DNA of 64,000 nt from Dactylorhiza incarnata (GCA_033032865.1 JAWHQI010000228.1:2580501-2644500), one strand, 5' to 3'; counted from the first letter of the stretch, positions 22,488-34,468 are shown. Numbers and translations: made by a program. Notes: generated by a model not told the origin, from the sequence alone.

Positions 22488-23517
22488 ATATGTGTATTTG
22501 ATCTTGTGTGTTTAAGTGTGCAGGAAATCAAAGTCCACATGACTCAAGGTTGGTTGCCCCCAATTTTGAGCCAGCAATTCCAAGACTCCCACTAGCGCTG
22601 GCGGTAGCACTTAGCGCCTGGCGCTAGCGATGATAGCGCAATTCCGGGAGCACATATGGAAGGAGATAGCGCCTGGCAGTAGCCGATAGCGCAGGCGGTA
22701 GCGACGCACACAGAAGGCAAGGGAGAATTGTTTCCTCAAATTGAAGATTCTGTCGCGCAAAACATGTCCTAATTTTGGGTAGCGCCAGCTGTAGCGCTAG
22801 CGCAGGCGCTAGCGCTAAGTCTATATAATGGACTCCTCTCCTCTCATTTTAGACACACATCAGAGAGATATCAGAGAGAGATAGAGTGCTAGAATTCGAG
22901 AGGCTATCTTGGCCGAAAGTTGATGTCCTACCAAAGTTCTGCAAACTTCTGAAGGAGAACCTCATCACCCCGGATCCAAACGAAGTCCGCTTCTGCAACG
23001 CTTACTCTACAGCGAATCTTTGCCTCTGACTTTAGATGGGAGTTTTTAATTATTTTTGTTTCATATTCTTCTCGTAAACGGTTAGTGAAATCGCCTCGTG
23101 TTGGCCACTAGGTCTGGGTAGGACTTAAAGGGAAACTCGCCTCGTGTTGGCGACTCGATCTAGGCTAGGTCTAGGGGGTGCTTGAGGCCACATCCGGTGA
23201 AGGGTTGTCTAGAGCGGCTTGAGGCCGAATCCGGGGAGGATAGGCTAGGGCCACCGGTTCGTGGGGATGCGAGTCGGGATAGAAAACAAAAAGGAGTCTA
23301 TTTCTATTAGCTTTGATTTCTAGCTTCGATAAGAGATCAAGTTTTGTAATCATGCTTCTCAAGTTAATTAAATCATGTCTTTACTTTTATTTCACTTGAT
23401 ATGTCATGATCTTCTTTAGTTTAATAATCAATGCTTTTTCAAAGTTATTCAAAATATATCTAATGTTTTTAAAACCCTTATTCACCCCCCCCTCTAAGGG
23501 CGCCTACCGATCCAACA
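22440..23517 (+). repeat. E2 3' LTR
   Basis: It runs from TGTTGGAACATGG to CGATCCAACA, 1,078 bp. It carries GCGCTAGCGC-type palindromes at 22592-22700 and 22785-22815, and a TATA-like CTATATAATGG (22820). The following bases, CGTTC, are the predicted target duplication, whose left copy would be off-window. The LTR lies within an LTR of the E3 family. Confidence 0.92.
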
Positions 23518-24094
23518 CGTTCATCTCCGACTTTAGAAGTTTCTTAGAGGGAGTTTTTAATATTGTTGTTGTTATTTTATTTCGTATCTTTTGTAACCAT
23601 TAGAGAATTCGCCTCGTGTTGGCGATTAGGTCTGGGTAGGACTTAGGGCAGAAATTCGCCTCGTTTTGGCGATTAGATCTAGGTTAGGTCTAGGGGGTGC
23701 TCGAGGCCATATCTGGGGAAGGGTTGGCTAGAGCGGCTTGAGGCCGTATCCGAGGAATGAACGGCTAAAGCCAACCGGTTCGTGGGGATACGAGTCGGTA
23801 TAGAAAACAAAAAGAGTCTTTCATATTTCGCTTTGATTTCTAGCGTCATTGAAATCTAATTTTGTAATCAATTTTATTAATAATAATCATCTATCTTTGT
23901 TAAATAAAATTGATATGATCTTCATTTCTCTAAATTGTTTACTATCCTCGCCTTCATTATAAAATAATTTAGATCTTTATTCAAAATCACTATTTTGATC
24001 TCTTATCATAAGCAAGTATTTCAAAATATAATATAAGTGTTTAAAACCCTCATTCACCCCCCCCCCCCCTCTAAGGGCACCTACCGATCCAACA
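23518..24094 (+). repeat. E3-family LTR fragment split by E2
   Basis: It aligns with the last ~580 bp of the E3 LTR (TTCTTAGAGGGAGTTTTT, repeated TTCGCCTCGT.TTGG, terminal C-tract, CCGATCCAACA). No primer site follows, so it is a 3' or solo LTR in plus orientation. Its left part should lie left of the E2/E1/CACTA nest, outside the window. Confidence 0.82.
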
Positions 24095-25930
24095 TTTTTG
24101 TCCTCTTTGATCGATGGGCTGAGTAAATTTTGGTACATGTAAGAGGTCTTCTTAGTGGGTGGTCTGCAAATAGCAGTTTTTCCATCTTTCTTGCTTGTGT
24201 GCTTTTTCCTAGTCATGATGATTTTAATCCTTGCTGTCATTTCTTTTTCTTTCTCTTTTAATGTTGTTTAAGTACCCCTTTGTTTTTTTGAATCTGGATG
24301 GTTAAATTTCCAGGCTTAGGCATGCTAGAAGTAGTCTGATATGTTTCCTGTCAAATTATTTTCCTTAGATTTTTTCTGAATTTTTTCTGTTTGAAGTCCC
24401 ATCCCGTCGATCGGCACCTTGTCCCGTCGATCGATGGTATAGGGCAGGGTGGTCTGGTTTATCGAGTTTTCTAAGTAAGAATCAATGGGACATCCATCGA
24501 TCGGGCTCCCGTCCCATCGATCAGGCTCCCGTCCCATCGCTCGGGCCTTCTTCCAGCCAATACTTTTGTCTTAAGTCCTTTCCCGTCGATTGATATATAA
24601 TCTTCCCGTCGATTTAATGATAACATTCTCGTCTTGAGTTGTGGTTAAAACCATCTGAGATTATGTCTTCCTGCCTTGCACTCTTTTTGTTTGGCCTGTC
24701 GGTTTTGAAGAGCGATGTTTGCTCTGTGGAATATTGAGAAACAGGTATGCTCTGTTGGTGTCTATTCAGTGTGTGAGCTAAGAGTCACCGACATAGTGAC
24801 TTTGTTTGGGCTGTTGATTTGTGTGGACTGGAGTCATCGCCATAGGACCCCTGGTTTTTGGGTTATTTTTTGTCTAAGATTGGCAGTGGATAAAGGACCA
24901 CCACCTTAGTGCTCATTTGTGGATTTTACACACCTGGTTTGGGTTATTTTGGGGCTAAGGTTGGCAGTGGATACAGGACCACCACCTCAGTGCCCTTTCT
25001 TCTGAGCTAAGCAGTCTCAGGTTCTTGTACCAGTTCATTTATATATATATACATATATATCATTATAATTTAGGTTGTCATTATTCTTGGTGCTAGATTC
25101 CTTTTGCTCTCGCTTTTGAGTTGTTTCATCTGAATCGATGTTATTTGTTTGTCCTTACCTTTGTAGTCTAGTTGCTAATACCCTCTTATTTTCATGTTGA
25201 CCTTAACTCTTTCTTTAATATTGTGCTGCTTTCTTGCCCCTTTGGGATGAGACATTCTTTTCTTTGAATGCCTCAGGTTCACGTCTATAGCTGTCGCAGG
25301 TGGTTAAGCAGAGTCTTTCTGTCCCTGGTGGTGGCTTCCTTTCCTCCTTGGTGAGAGGTTGCCTTCTGGTGGTTGTAGTAGTTTGTTTTCCTATGGGTTT
25401 GTTGGCACTCATAGTGTTCTCTTATTGAATTTTGCTTTCTTGCTTTTATGCTATTACTTATTACCGTGGATGAAATAATTCTCTATGGGAATGTTTTATG
25501 TTAGGATGCATGAGTTACTTTATTTATACAAATGTCATTCTTACAAAGAATGATTTTAAGTAAATCTCACATACTTTGAAGATTGTAGAAAATCCTTTCT
25601 TTACTTATACTAAATTAGAGATGCGCATATCATTGCTGAAATGTTTGATCTTCCTGCTCATGTAGGATAAAATGAACCTATTTTTCCGCTGCGTATGTAT
25701 AGTTTTCTACTTGTGGACTAGTTGATCCACCGGACCGAGGGACACGGTCCTAAGCTTAAAATGTAAATTTTCTTTTTACTCATCATATTTATGTCTTTTA
25801 TAAATTAATCGTAAGGAGTGTTTGCCTGAGCGTCTGTAGTTGTCCCGTGCATGATGTTGCATCATAACGTGTGTTTTCCCCTTGCTCTGATAATGTTTAT
25901 TAAATTCATGGGAAAATGCGGGTTCTGACA
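24095..25930. other. Unassigned repeat-derived region, probably gypsy-related
   Basis: No credible gene is present. Bases 24406-24615 carry repeated CCCGTCGATCGATGG-type CpG dyads. Bases 25720-25930 read on the minus strand as an LTR-like start TGTCAGAACCCGCATTTTCC, followed later by GGACCGTGTCCCTCGGTCC. Two short minus-strand ORFs (25412-25215 and 24240-24110), both Lys/Thr-rich with an early Met, could be decayed N-termini but match nothing I recognise. Confidence 0.4.
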
Positions 25931-27132
25931 GAGTGCAGAAAACAGATTTCTGTCTAAATATTATAAAATTTGCACGGATCTGTAGACAGATGAACCACAT
26001 CTGTTCATCTTCTTGCTCAAGCTCACAAACATATTTTTTCGCCTTCTTTCCTCCAATACTCCCTCAATAGACCATTATTCTTCACAAAATCAGTTCCTAC
26101 AACTTAGTATTGAAGAGAGGACTTGATTGAATTTATTTTTTCGGTGAACTACGCCCTAGAACAGAAGTTCTAGCGTGGTCTCTTCCTAGAAAACTCCATT
26201 GAACTCACAAAGGTCAAGCTCTTTTGAGCTGACATCTCTCCAAAATAAAATCTAAAGATTTAGCACCAAGGGAGAGGGGGCGGAAGTCACCTGATTTGCG
26301 GCCATGGATTGAGTTTGTCTTCTTGGCGGCATGGTGGCGGTGATCTCCAGTGATCTTGTCCTTAGCTTTATTCTTCTTAGCTTTGTTATTCTAAGGAAAA
26401 AGGATGGCTGGTTTTGTCAATAGAGGAATAAGAAGAAGTTCTGAATATTTTCTCCAATTTTTTACGGATGGCTTCTTGTCCAAGATTAATAAAAGAATCT
26501 GATTAATTTAATGTTCTTCCCATACTCTAGTTTGGACAACACCTCCACGTGTGGCTATCCTATAGGACCACCTTTATTACAAGACATAAAACAGACTTTT
26601 AATAAATCAGAAATCTCTTATCCGGCCGGCACAAATCTTGAAACATCAAACGAATCGAAAAATTCGGCACAGGGCCGACACTCAGAGAATTCATCGAGAC
26701 TGCGACTAATCGTTGAGACCGTTGAGACCCACTCGAGGGATCCGACGAGACCGTCGAGTGGTCTCGATAGATCGTCAAGACTGTCAAGACCCATTCGACA
26801 GATTTGTCGTGTCCTCTCGATGAACCGTCAAGACCATCGAGTCTTCTCAATAGATTTGTCAACTCTTCTCGATGAACCGTCGAGTCTTCTCGATGGATTC
26901 GAGTCTACTCGATGGATTCATCGAGTCCTCTCAACGAATCTGTCGAGACCGTCAAGCTTACTCGACGGATTCGTTGAGTCGACTCGATGAATCCATCGAG
27001 ATCGTTGAGTTTGCCCAACAATTTCGTCAAGTCTTTTAGCGCATCTGTAATTTCCTGCACAAGTGTAGCACGAGCCCAAGTCAACTTACCAAACACACAA
27101 TTTAGGGGCCTAGCATGAATCGGGACATTACA
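25931..27132 (-). repeat. 3' LTR (partial) of gypsy element G
   Basis: The minus strand starts TGTAATGTCCCGATTCATGC at 27132. It aligns over ~1.2 kb with 41033-42217, where the other LTR copy lies. Homology stops at 25930 against a different LTR-like start. Bases 26690-27020 are filled with TCGTCGAGACCGTCGAG-type dyads. On the minus strand it follows the end of the gypsy polyprotein directly, as expected of a 3' LTR. Confidence 0.75.
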
Positions 27133-27203
27133 AATCGAATAAACAAAGAAACAATTTAGTCCCCAATATTTGGTTTGGGCTTACGGTGTTTAAAGTATAA
27201 GGT

Positions 27204-27645
27204 TCAACACAAATTCATTCGTCCTTGTAGTAACAAGTCTGGATAATGCCTTTGCATAAGGTCTATAGGTTCCGAAGGGTACTCTTGCTTCCCGTGATTG
27301 GACCACATGACCTTTACAAAAGGAAAACTTTTCCGTCGCAACTTCTTGATTTCAGTGTCTACTATCCGCACAGGCTCTAACTGGACAGATCTGTCAGTTG
27401 CCACCATACTTGAAATAGTGGTGACGAAATGTTCAGGCCAAGGTAGTGCCTACCGAAGGGAGGACACATAAATTACGTCGAGTAAATTTTCCAACTCCAA
27501 CGATAGCTCCAGCCTATATGCCAAGGGACCAATCCGCTCCAAGATGGAATAAGGCCCCGAGTACCGCGGCTGAGCTTCTTCCTTCCACAAACACGCGACA
27601 CTCTATTCATCAGTCAATTCTTCAAGAAAACTTTATCACCTGCTT
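27204..27645 (-). pseudogene. Gypsy element G, polyprotein C-terminus
   Basis: The decayed C-terminus includes the chromodomain-like EPVRIVDTEIKKLR...PFVKVMWSNH and ends near MQRHYPDLL. Upstream, in shifted frames, are remnants of GDKVFLK and of the YRLEL/YVSSLR segment that follow integrase in Ty3/gypsy. The reading continues on the far side of E3 at 35615, so E3 inserted just before GDKVFLK. Stops and frameshifts are frequent. Confidence 0.75.
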
Positions 27646-28791
27646 TGTTGGATCGGTAGGAGCCCTTAGAGGGGGGGGGGGGTGAATAAGGGTTTCAACA
27701 ACTTATATTATATTTTGATTATCTTTGAAATAATAAGAGATCCAAATAATGATTTTGAATAAAGATCTAAATTGTTTTATAATGAAAGAGAGGATAATAA
27801 ATAATTTAGAGAAATGAAGATCAAATCAATTTTATTAGCCAAAGAGAGACATGATTATTATTAATAAAATTGTTTACAATATTCGATTTCAATGACGCTA
27901 GAAATCAAGGCGAAATATGAAAGACTCTTTTTGTTTTCTATACCGACTCGTATCCCCACAAACCGGATGTCTTTAGCTGATCCTTCCCCGGATTCGACCT
28001 CAAGCCGCTCAAGCCAATCCAACCCTGGATATGGCCTTGATCACCCTCTAGACCTAACCTAGATCTAGTCGCCAACACGAGGCGAATTTCTGCCCTAAGT
28101 CCTACCCAGACCTAGTCGCCAACATGAGGCAAATTCTCTAATGGTTTACAAGAAATAAGAAATGATAATAACAAAAAACTCCCTCTTGAAGAATTTCTGA
28201 AGTTGGAGACAAAGATCCGTTGTAGAATAAGCGTTGTAGAAGCGGACGTCGTTTGGATCCGGCGTGAAGAGATTCTCCTTCAGAAATCCGCAGAGGTTTG
28301 GTATGAGATCCACCATCGGCCATTCAGGCTCTGGATTTCTAGCACTCAATCTCCCTCTCTAATGGTTGTCTGAAATGAGAGAAGAGGGGTCCTATTTATT
28401 GCCTCAGCGCTAGCGCCTGCTCTAGCGCTACTGCCGGCGCTATCCCCGATTAGGCATTATTATGCGCGGGAGAATCTTCAATCCGAGGAAACATTTCCAT
28501 CTTGCCTTCCATGCTCCGCACTACCGCCTGGGCTATCGACTACCGCTGGGCGCTAGCTCCTTCAAAATGTGCTCCCGGAATTGTTCTAAACATCGCTAGC
28601 GTCGGGCGCTAGGTGCTACCGCCGGCGCTAGTGAGCATGTTGGATTTGTTTGCTCAAGTTTGGGGGCAACCTTCATTTGTTATCCTTGAGTCATATGACT
28701 TTGTTTCCTGCACACTTGAACACACAGGATCAAATACACATAGGATTTGTTATTCTCAAACCTAGGAGATGCGGAAGAGCATGTTCCAACA
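27646..28791 (-). repeat. E3 3' LTR
   Basis: On the plus strand it runs from TGTTGGATCGG to GTTCCAACA. It contains the C-tract (as G-run at 27671), repeated CGCCTCGTGTTGGCGACTAG words, a TATA-like element near 28390 and GCGCTAGCGC palindromes at 28408-28640. It has few differences from the 5' LTR. Confidence 0.92.
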
Positions 28792-28818
28792 AACTCCCCC
28801 TTTTAATAATAACAAATC
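28744..28818 (-). promoter_or_regulatory. E3 polypurine tract in an inverted repeat
   Basis: The tract AAAAGGGGGAG on the minus strand (28804-28794) abuts the LTR. The 17-nt arms at 28744-28760 and 28802-28818 match at 15 positions. A second tract, with a CTTTTG-N7-CAAAAG hairpin, lies at 29026-29053. Confidence 0.75.
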
Positions 28819-29755
28819 CATTAATGATAAATTAGAGCATTAATATATACTTGTGTGTGTGTGTGAAAGTGATGACTTAGGATGTTTATTGATTTTAGAA
28901 TTTTAGAATTGCTCCCCCTAAATACATGCTCCCCTAAGTGAATGCTCCCCTAATATGTAAGTTATCATCTTAATTAATCATGTTAGTTTTTTTATTTTAA
29001 TAGCGGACTTTATTTATCATGTTAGATCTCCCCCTTTTGTTATTAGCAAAAGTGGGTAAGGAAGCAAAACACATAAAAGTTTTGATTAGAAGTTAAAGGC
29101 ATGATCGAGCTTTGAGAGGGAAGGAAATGATAAGGAATTTTAGGATAATTTTCATAGAAATAAATCAGAGTTTTTAGCTTTTAATAATATAACATTTACC
29201 ATGGAATTCCATCATTTGGAAAACAATTTTGAGTTGGAAAGACTAGAGATAAGCATGAACAGAACACAAGGTAAACATAATGTTGCGGAAGACTTATATA
29301 AATACAACAAACATCTTTTTGTAAGATATGATGATTAACAATAATGTGAGTAAAGGTCCAAAAAAATGAAAAAGATGTTTTTGTAAATCATTTTTCTTTG
29401 AAATTTTCTAAAGATTAGCATGTAGGAACCAAGCATGAAAGAGATGTATGAAATAAAGAGACTACTACAATGTTATTCCAATTCATAAATTCAAAACATA
29501 CCAAACATTGTAGAGAGAATGCTAGGTTATCAAGTGCGTTTCATATATAAAGAGAGTATAGAATTTTAGTATTAGGATCCAATACTCATGAGAAGAAGTG
29601 TTATGAAAGATAATGATGTGCACATAAGTGTATCATGAAAAGAGTAAACAAATGTTATAATCAAAAATACAAGACAAATGTAGAGTAAAGTGCACATTAA
29701 AACACAAATAAGATTACTTCCTGACACTTTTTATGCACAAAAAAATGTACAACTA

Positions 29756-29816
29756 CCAAGTTGTTTTGCACACACAATGCTCATTAAGACTTATCGGGGT
29801 GCAAAGTAGTGCTTGG
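29756..29816 (-). other. Conserved 61-nt hairpin, E3 copy with TTTGCAC stem
   Basis: Minus-strand outer stem CCAAG/CTTGG. Inner stem TTTGCAC/GTGCAAA. Loop CCGATAAGTCTTAATGAG. It corresponds to E2 copy 2. Confidence 0.7.
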
Positions 29817-29927
29817 GGGATCCCATACTTTATTTTTCAATGTCATTTTTTTTGATCCGGTTTACATAAGAATAAGTGGTTTTTTTTAAAGAAATGAAGG
29901 TTTGCGCAAGACACTTTACTAATCTTT

Positions 29928-29988
29928 CCAAGGTGCTCAACCTCACAACGCTTATTAAGACTTATCAAGAGGTTCAAGTAGTGCTTGG
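29928..29988 (-). other. Conserved 61-nt hairpin, E3 copy with AACCTC stem
   Basis: Minus-strand outer stem CCAAG/CTTGG. Inner stem AACCTC/GAGGTT. Loop TTGATAAGTCTTAATAAG. It corresponds to E2 copy 1. The two E3 copies are 172 bp apart, the E2 copies 180 bp. Confidence 0.7.
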
Positions 29989-29989
29989 T

Positions 29990-30680
29990 GGAGTTATCTT
30001 TGTCACTTGATTTTTTTTGTACAAAGTTCTCTGATTACACTTCCTTTGCAAACCAATTGAATTTTGAAAGTACAACAACTTTTCTTTATATTTATTAGTG
30101 AAAATAAATGTAGTGTAGGTAAGATACTTGTGCAAATTTAATTTATTGTATAATTACAATACACAAGCAAGCATCTTTAGATTAAAAACATAAGTAGACT
30201 TAGCCAAAAAGTGAGTGAAGAAATATCATTATCAACCATAAAACATTTACTCATACTTAGAGGCATGCAAAGCAAGGTTCTACACTACTTTTTCAATATA
30301 ATTGATGCACATATGAATAGATATATCAAAGCATGGTAAGAACAATATTCAAGGTAGTTTGAAGAGATAAATTGGAACATTGTAGAAGTTCTAAAGATAG
30401 TTTCAAACATGCTTGTTTTTCACAATAAAGTCCATAATGTTCTTTTTTAGTTTTTGTGTTTTATGTTTTTGTATTAATTTTTGCATTTAGAAATAGAAGT
30501 TAAACAAACAAAAAGGAGAAAGAAATATTTTTTGTAATTTGACCTTTAGTAATTTTTATTATTTTAATTTTTCAAAAATCAATTCAAAACAGAACAGCAA
30601 AACTAAGTAGTACATATAATAGAGCATAAATATAAGTATTTTATAAAATTTAAAAAATACAAAACAGCAGAACCAAGCGA
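29990..30680 (-). other. E3 noncoding region
   Basis: AT-rich sequence between the hairpins and the promoter of the antisense gene. It aligns loosely with E2 around 20450-21300. No ORF or other motif is seen. Confidence 0.6.
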
Positions 30681-30687
30681 TACCACT

Positions 30688-30729
30688 CGCGCTAACGATA
30701 GCGCTGGCGGTAGCGCTGCTTTATTTAAT
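30688..30729 (+). promoter_or_regulatory. Promoter of the E3 antisense gene: palindromes plus TATA-like box
   Basis: GCGCTAACGATAGCGCTGG-type CpG dyads (30688-30718) are followed at once by TTTATTTAAT (30720-30729) on the plus strand. About 90 nt downstream is the leader donor at 30817/30818. The arrangement matches E1, with different palindrome sequence. Confidence 0.5.
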
Positions 30730-30817
30730 TCCGTTTTCTCTTTGTCATTTCGGCCATTGCCTCTCAAGCTCTCCTGAAAAACCCTAGAAGATAACCCATC
30801 CCATGCGTAGATCTAAG

Positions 30818-31335
30818 GTAAAACTTCATCTTTTCTTATGATTAGTGTTTTAAACTTTGATTTTGATGTTAGAGATGAAGATATTTGAAGTTATTAAGTG
30901 GTTTTAGATACTAGATCTGCAATGCTTGAATCTTTAATTATTGAAGAGAGGAACTAGAACAAATCTTCCTTATTTTTATGATTCTTGTTCTAAATAGTTG
31001 ATTTTGATGTTTGTGATGAAGATTTTTGACCTCTTTTAAGGAAAAACTTTTGATTTTGATTATAGATCTAAAAAAAGAATCTTCAAGATTTTTGTTTTTC
31101 ATTATGAATTTTTATGAGGATTTTTAGTTTTGATTTTAGCTTAGATTATGTGGGTTTCTTGGATCTAGTAATTTAGGATTTGGAATTCTTTTATTTTTAG
31201 AGAGATCTTAACATTTCAGATTAGAGAACTAGCGCTGGCGCTACATTAGGCGCTAGTGCTAGAGCCGGGTGCTAGTGCTAGCGCTGACGCTAGTGATTTT
31301 TGTTTAAATTTTAATTCCTCTTATTAATATGGCAG
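30818..31335 (+). other. Predicted 5'-leader intron of the E3 antisense gene
   Basis: Donor TAGATCTAAG|GTAAAA, acceptor ATATGGCAG directly before the ATG at 31336, 518 nt. It is T-rich, and palindromes of the GCGCTAGC type lie close to its 3' end (31230-31294). Counterpart of the 536-nt E1 intron. Confidence 0.65.
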
Positions 31336-32397
31336 ATGGCTCCTGGATCAAAAGGGAAGAAGCATACTGGACTAGCCGTGGAGGCAGCAACAGTAGGTGT
31401 CCCATATTTCATGGAGTTTGACATGCCTCGACACCACCACATCATGCAACTATTTGCAACCTCTGAAGTGTTGAATGTGTTTCTTTCGGAAGGGTTTTCT
31501 TCGGAGTTATTACGAGAATTGTATATGAACTTGGAAGTCCCAACGCAGACTAATCTGGATGGAGGAGTGCGGTCTCAGGTGCAGGAACAAGTGGTTACTA
31601 TTACTCATGATGACTTGAGGGAGACGTTTGGGTTGACCGAGCATCTATATAAGTTGGATGTGGTTGAAAAGTTTCGAGTTGATAGGTATTGGACTAATCT
31701 AAATATGGTACTCCACCACAGGGAATGCATGAGTTTGATCCAAACGGTGGGGTCACTTACAGTGGATGCCGTTACAGTACAGGACATTTTACGCCACACT
31801 ATCATGCTGAAATTGGGCGACACGACAAAGATTACTGCACAGCTTAGTCTTGTCTCGTATTTTATTCTTGAGGAGGAGAGATTCAATGTAGCAGACTTGT
31901 TTCTTTCATTGATCAGATATACATACAAGTTGCGGGATCCTTCTTGTCAGAGATACAACAACCTCCTGCTCGGTGGCATAATACAGAGGGTTATTCTTCA
32001 TAGGTACCCTTCTATTGAGATTGGTTTTTACTTGATAGATTTCTTTCCTCCTATATATAGTACCTCACACCTATGAGCTACATCCCTCCCGGTTGAGCCA
32101 TCAAAAACTACTTGACCATAGCTCCGACGAGGAGCATCATCCCGAGGGGCTCGAGATGATTCATTTGAATCTTTTTGAGAAGAAATGGGAGAGCAGATGA
32201 CAAGAGTGGAGAAAGATGTTTCCAGAATATAGAAGATGATGAAGTTCATGATTAAAGCATTAAAGCCAAATCCATCAACACCGAAGCGAAGTGAGTGGGA
32301 TAGCCCAGTACAAGATCCACCACGTCATTCGATTCGGATGAGTCGCAGAAGTCGATCTCCAAGTGCTAGTGTGGAGGAGATAGACGAGACAAAGTAG
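31336..32397 (+). pseudogene. E3 antisense extra gene, broken only by nonsense changes
   Basis: The first 246 codons are open. The same frame then continues to TAG at 32395 (353 codons in all), with five internal TGA or TAG codons between 32074 and 32232. The downstream part clearly aligns with the E1 antisense protein (KMMKFMIKAL... against KFMKFLVKGL, then a basic tail). All five stops can come from CGA or CAG by C-to-T change, and no frameshift is needed. Shared motifs with E1 include LDGGVRS, VQDILR, GDT..ITAQL and GGIIQRV. Function is unknown. No signal peptide or membrane segment is evident. Confidence 0.8.
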
Positions 32398-32662
32398 AGG
32401 AGTAGGAATATCCTGAGGGGAACTAGGTTTTTAGTTTTGTGATAATACAGGAATTTGAACACATGATCTTCAATACTGTCTGCTAGCGTCGGTGCTATCT
32501 GCAATGTTTAATTTTGTTGTTTTTGGATGTTTGACTGTTTTTATTTGGTCCTTTGGTAGTTTTTGAAGGTTTTGTTTTACGTTTTATTTATAAATTTTAC
32601 GTCGTATGAAGTGGAGATGTTTAAGCAATTTTAAGATCCTATGAAGTAGTATATGTTTGAAA

Positions 32663-34423
32663 TCATATCACATAGAAAATTTTTGAATTCAATTCATGTT
32701 GGTGATATATGATATATTGATATATAATGAGTTTAGGAAGAATAGATTGGTCTTTAGAAATAAAGGGCATGACTTTACAATTTGATAATTTGATTTGTAA
32801 ATCTTTAAGTGATAACGTCTTGTGTCTATATGATGACCATACCGTGATAGCAAAAAGAGATAAGAAAACAAAAATAAAAAGACAATAAAGCTTATCATGA
32901 AGTAGAAAACTTGTATATTTCATTTTTTGAAAATATTCTACTTCATGCATTTGTTGATACCTAATGAATAAGAGATTTAGGTATCCAAAGGGGACCAAAT
33001 GTGGTGGTTCCTTTGGGAACCCAAATATAACGTGTAGGTTTTTGGATAGATATTGATGAATGGGTCCTTTCATGTGAAGTTAACGTTTCAGTTTTATTTT
33101 TGGGCCTCCATTCAAATATTGGTTTATTGTTATTCTCATCCATCAAATTTCTATTGTGATTATTTTTATATTGAAGATTATGATTGTAATGATTATTGAA
33201 GGTATTGTTTATAGGAAATTTTTGCAATTTTAATTTTGAGTTGGGAGAAACATGATTTTGTAAATAATGATGATTTTGACTTTGATTTACAAATCCGTTG
33301 TGTTTCTTATTTCCATTATTTGGTTTAGTTAAAATATTCATGTTCATATTCATATTCAACATGTTTTTAGATATTTCTTGATATTGTGAATTTTTATTTA
33401 TAATTTTCATAAGCACATTGATTTTGATTTTAATTCATCATTCTTAATCATTAAAGTATGCCTAGCTTTATTATAAGCTATTGTGCTATATTTAAGAGTG
33501 GAAACAATAGAGTCAATATGATTTTGATAGTTGTTTCTAAATTCCTCAAATGTTGTGTCCATCTCTTTGATTTCAATTTTATAATTTTGGCACGCAGCAC
33601 AATCACTTTTCAAAGATGAATTTTCTAAACATAATTTTTTTATTATGTTCTTTTACACAAATAATTTCTTTTTCAAGTTCCATAAATTTTTCTTTAATAT
33701 CATTACACTCAAAACAAGGTTTTGTATTTTCAATTGAAGTGACATGGGTAAAGCTAGATAAATTAGAATTTGATTCTAATTTAACTTTTGCTTTTAAATC
33801 TTTATTTTCTAAGCGCAATTTGCAATTCGCATTTTTTAATTTCTTAGTTTTGCGCCTTGTAATTTGTAGCAATTGTAAAGTAGAAATAGAATTGCAAACA
33901 ATAAGAGGATTTGATTTCCTTATAGTGCTTTTGGATGCTGTGAGATTTGAGCACGGATTTTCTTTGTTGTCTTCATCTATTTGACATTCATCTTCCAAAG
34001 AAGGGATTTCTTCTTTTCCATTTGATGTGCACTCCATTGATCCATCATGAGAGGAGCTTTCTTTCTCTACTTCTTGCATTTGTTACATACCTGTAGATGG
34101 AGAATCATATATTTCTTCTAGAAATTTCCATACATTGTATGCACTAGAAAAAAAATATATTAATTTTAAATTTCTTGAGATAAAGCACAGAAAATACTAT
34201 TTAAAGCTTTTGCATATAGATGACGTTCCTATTTATTTGATTCATCTGCTGGTCTAACTATTGCTATATTCCATGCATTGATATCTAAATTTTTAATAAA
34301 CTTTTCCATTAGAAATTTCCACCCTTTATAATTTCTCCCTTCGAATAAAGGTGGTTTAAGAGATTTTTCTTCTTCATAAAAATCTACCCCACTAATAGAA
34401 CCAAGATCATGAGACGGCATTAT
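32663..34423 (-). pseudogene. E3 gag, broken
   Basis: It starts MPSHDLGSISGV near 34420 and has PPLFEGRNYKGWKF and the AWNIAIVRPADES segment. It stops at 34229 (TAG for Gln), at 34080 (TAA for Glu) and by an A-tract frameshift near 33605, then continues as 33613-33407 and 33416-32961, ending WIPKSLIH. The coiled-coil and Asn-rich composition matches E2 gag. There is no zinc knuckle. The lower part (32960-32663) is a non-conserved read-through frame and probably 3' noncoding. Confidence 0.8.
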
Positions 34424-34454
34424 TCTCGGTTGTTAAGATGATTGGAATAAAACC

Positions 34455-34466
34455 ACTCTGATACCA
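34455..34466 (-). promoter_or_regulatory. E3 primer-binding site
   Basis: TGGTATCAGAGT on the minus strand lies two bases from the LTR end. It is one base off the canonical initiator-Met site. Confidence 0.9.
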
Positions 34467-34468
34467 CT

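Larger units (their letters stand above)
16694..23517 (+). mobile_element. Copia-type gag-only element E2
   Basis: The element has a partial 5' LTR, an initiator-Met primer site, a broken gag, a long noncoding region, a polypurine tract and a complete 3' LTR. There is no protease, integrase, RT or RNase H. This matches the non-autonomous class called TR-GAG. E3 is a related element with the same gag end (WIPK.LIH). The first 210 bp of the 5' LTR are missing, replaced by the end of E1, which fits E1 having inserted there. Confidence 0.85.

Noticed and set aside
26511..27096. ORFs of 87-159 codons in the gypsy LTR (Arg/Ser-rich)
   Set aside because: Produced by the TCGTCGAG dyad array. Not conserved in the other LTR copy at 41689-42181 in frame or length.
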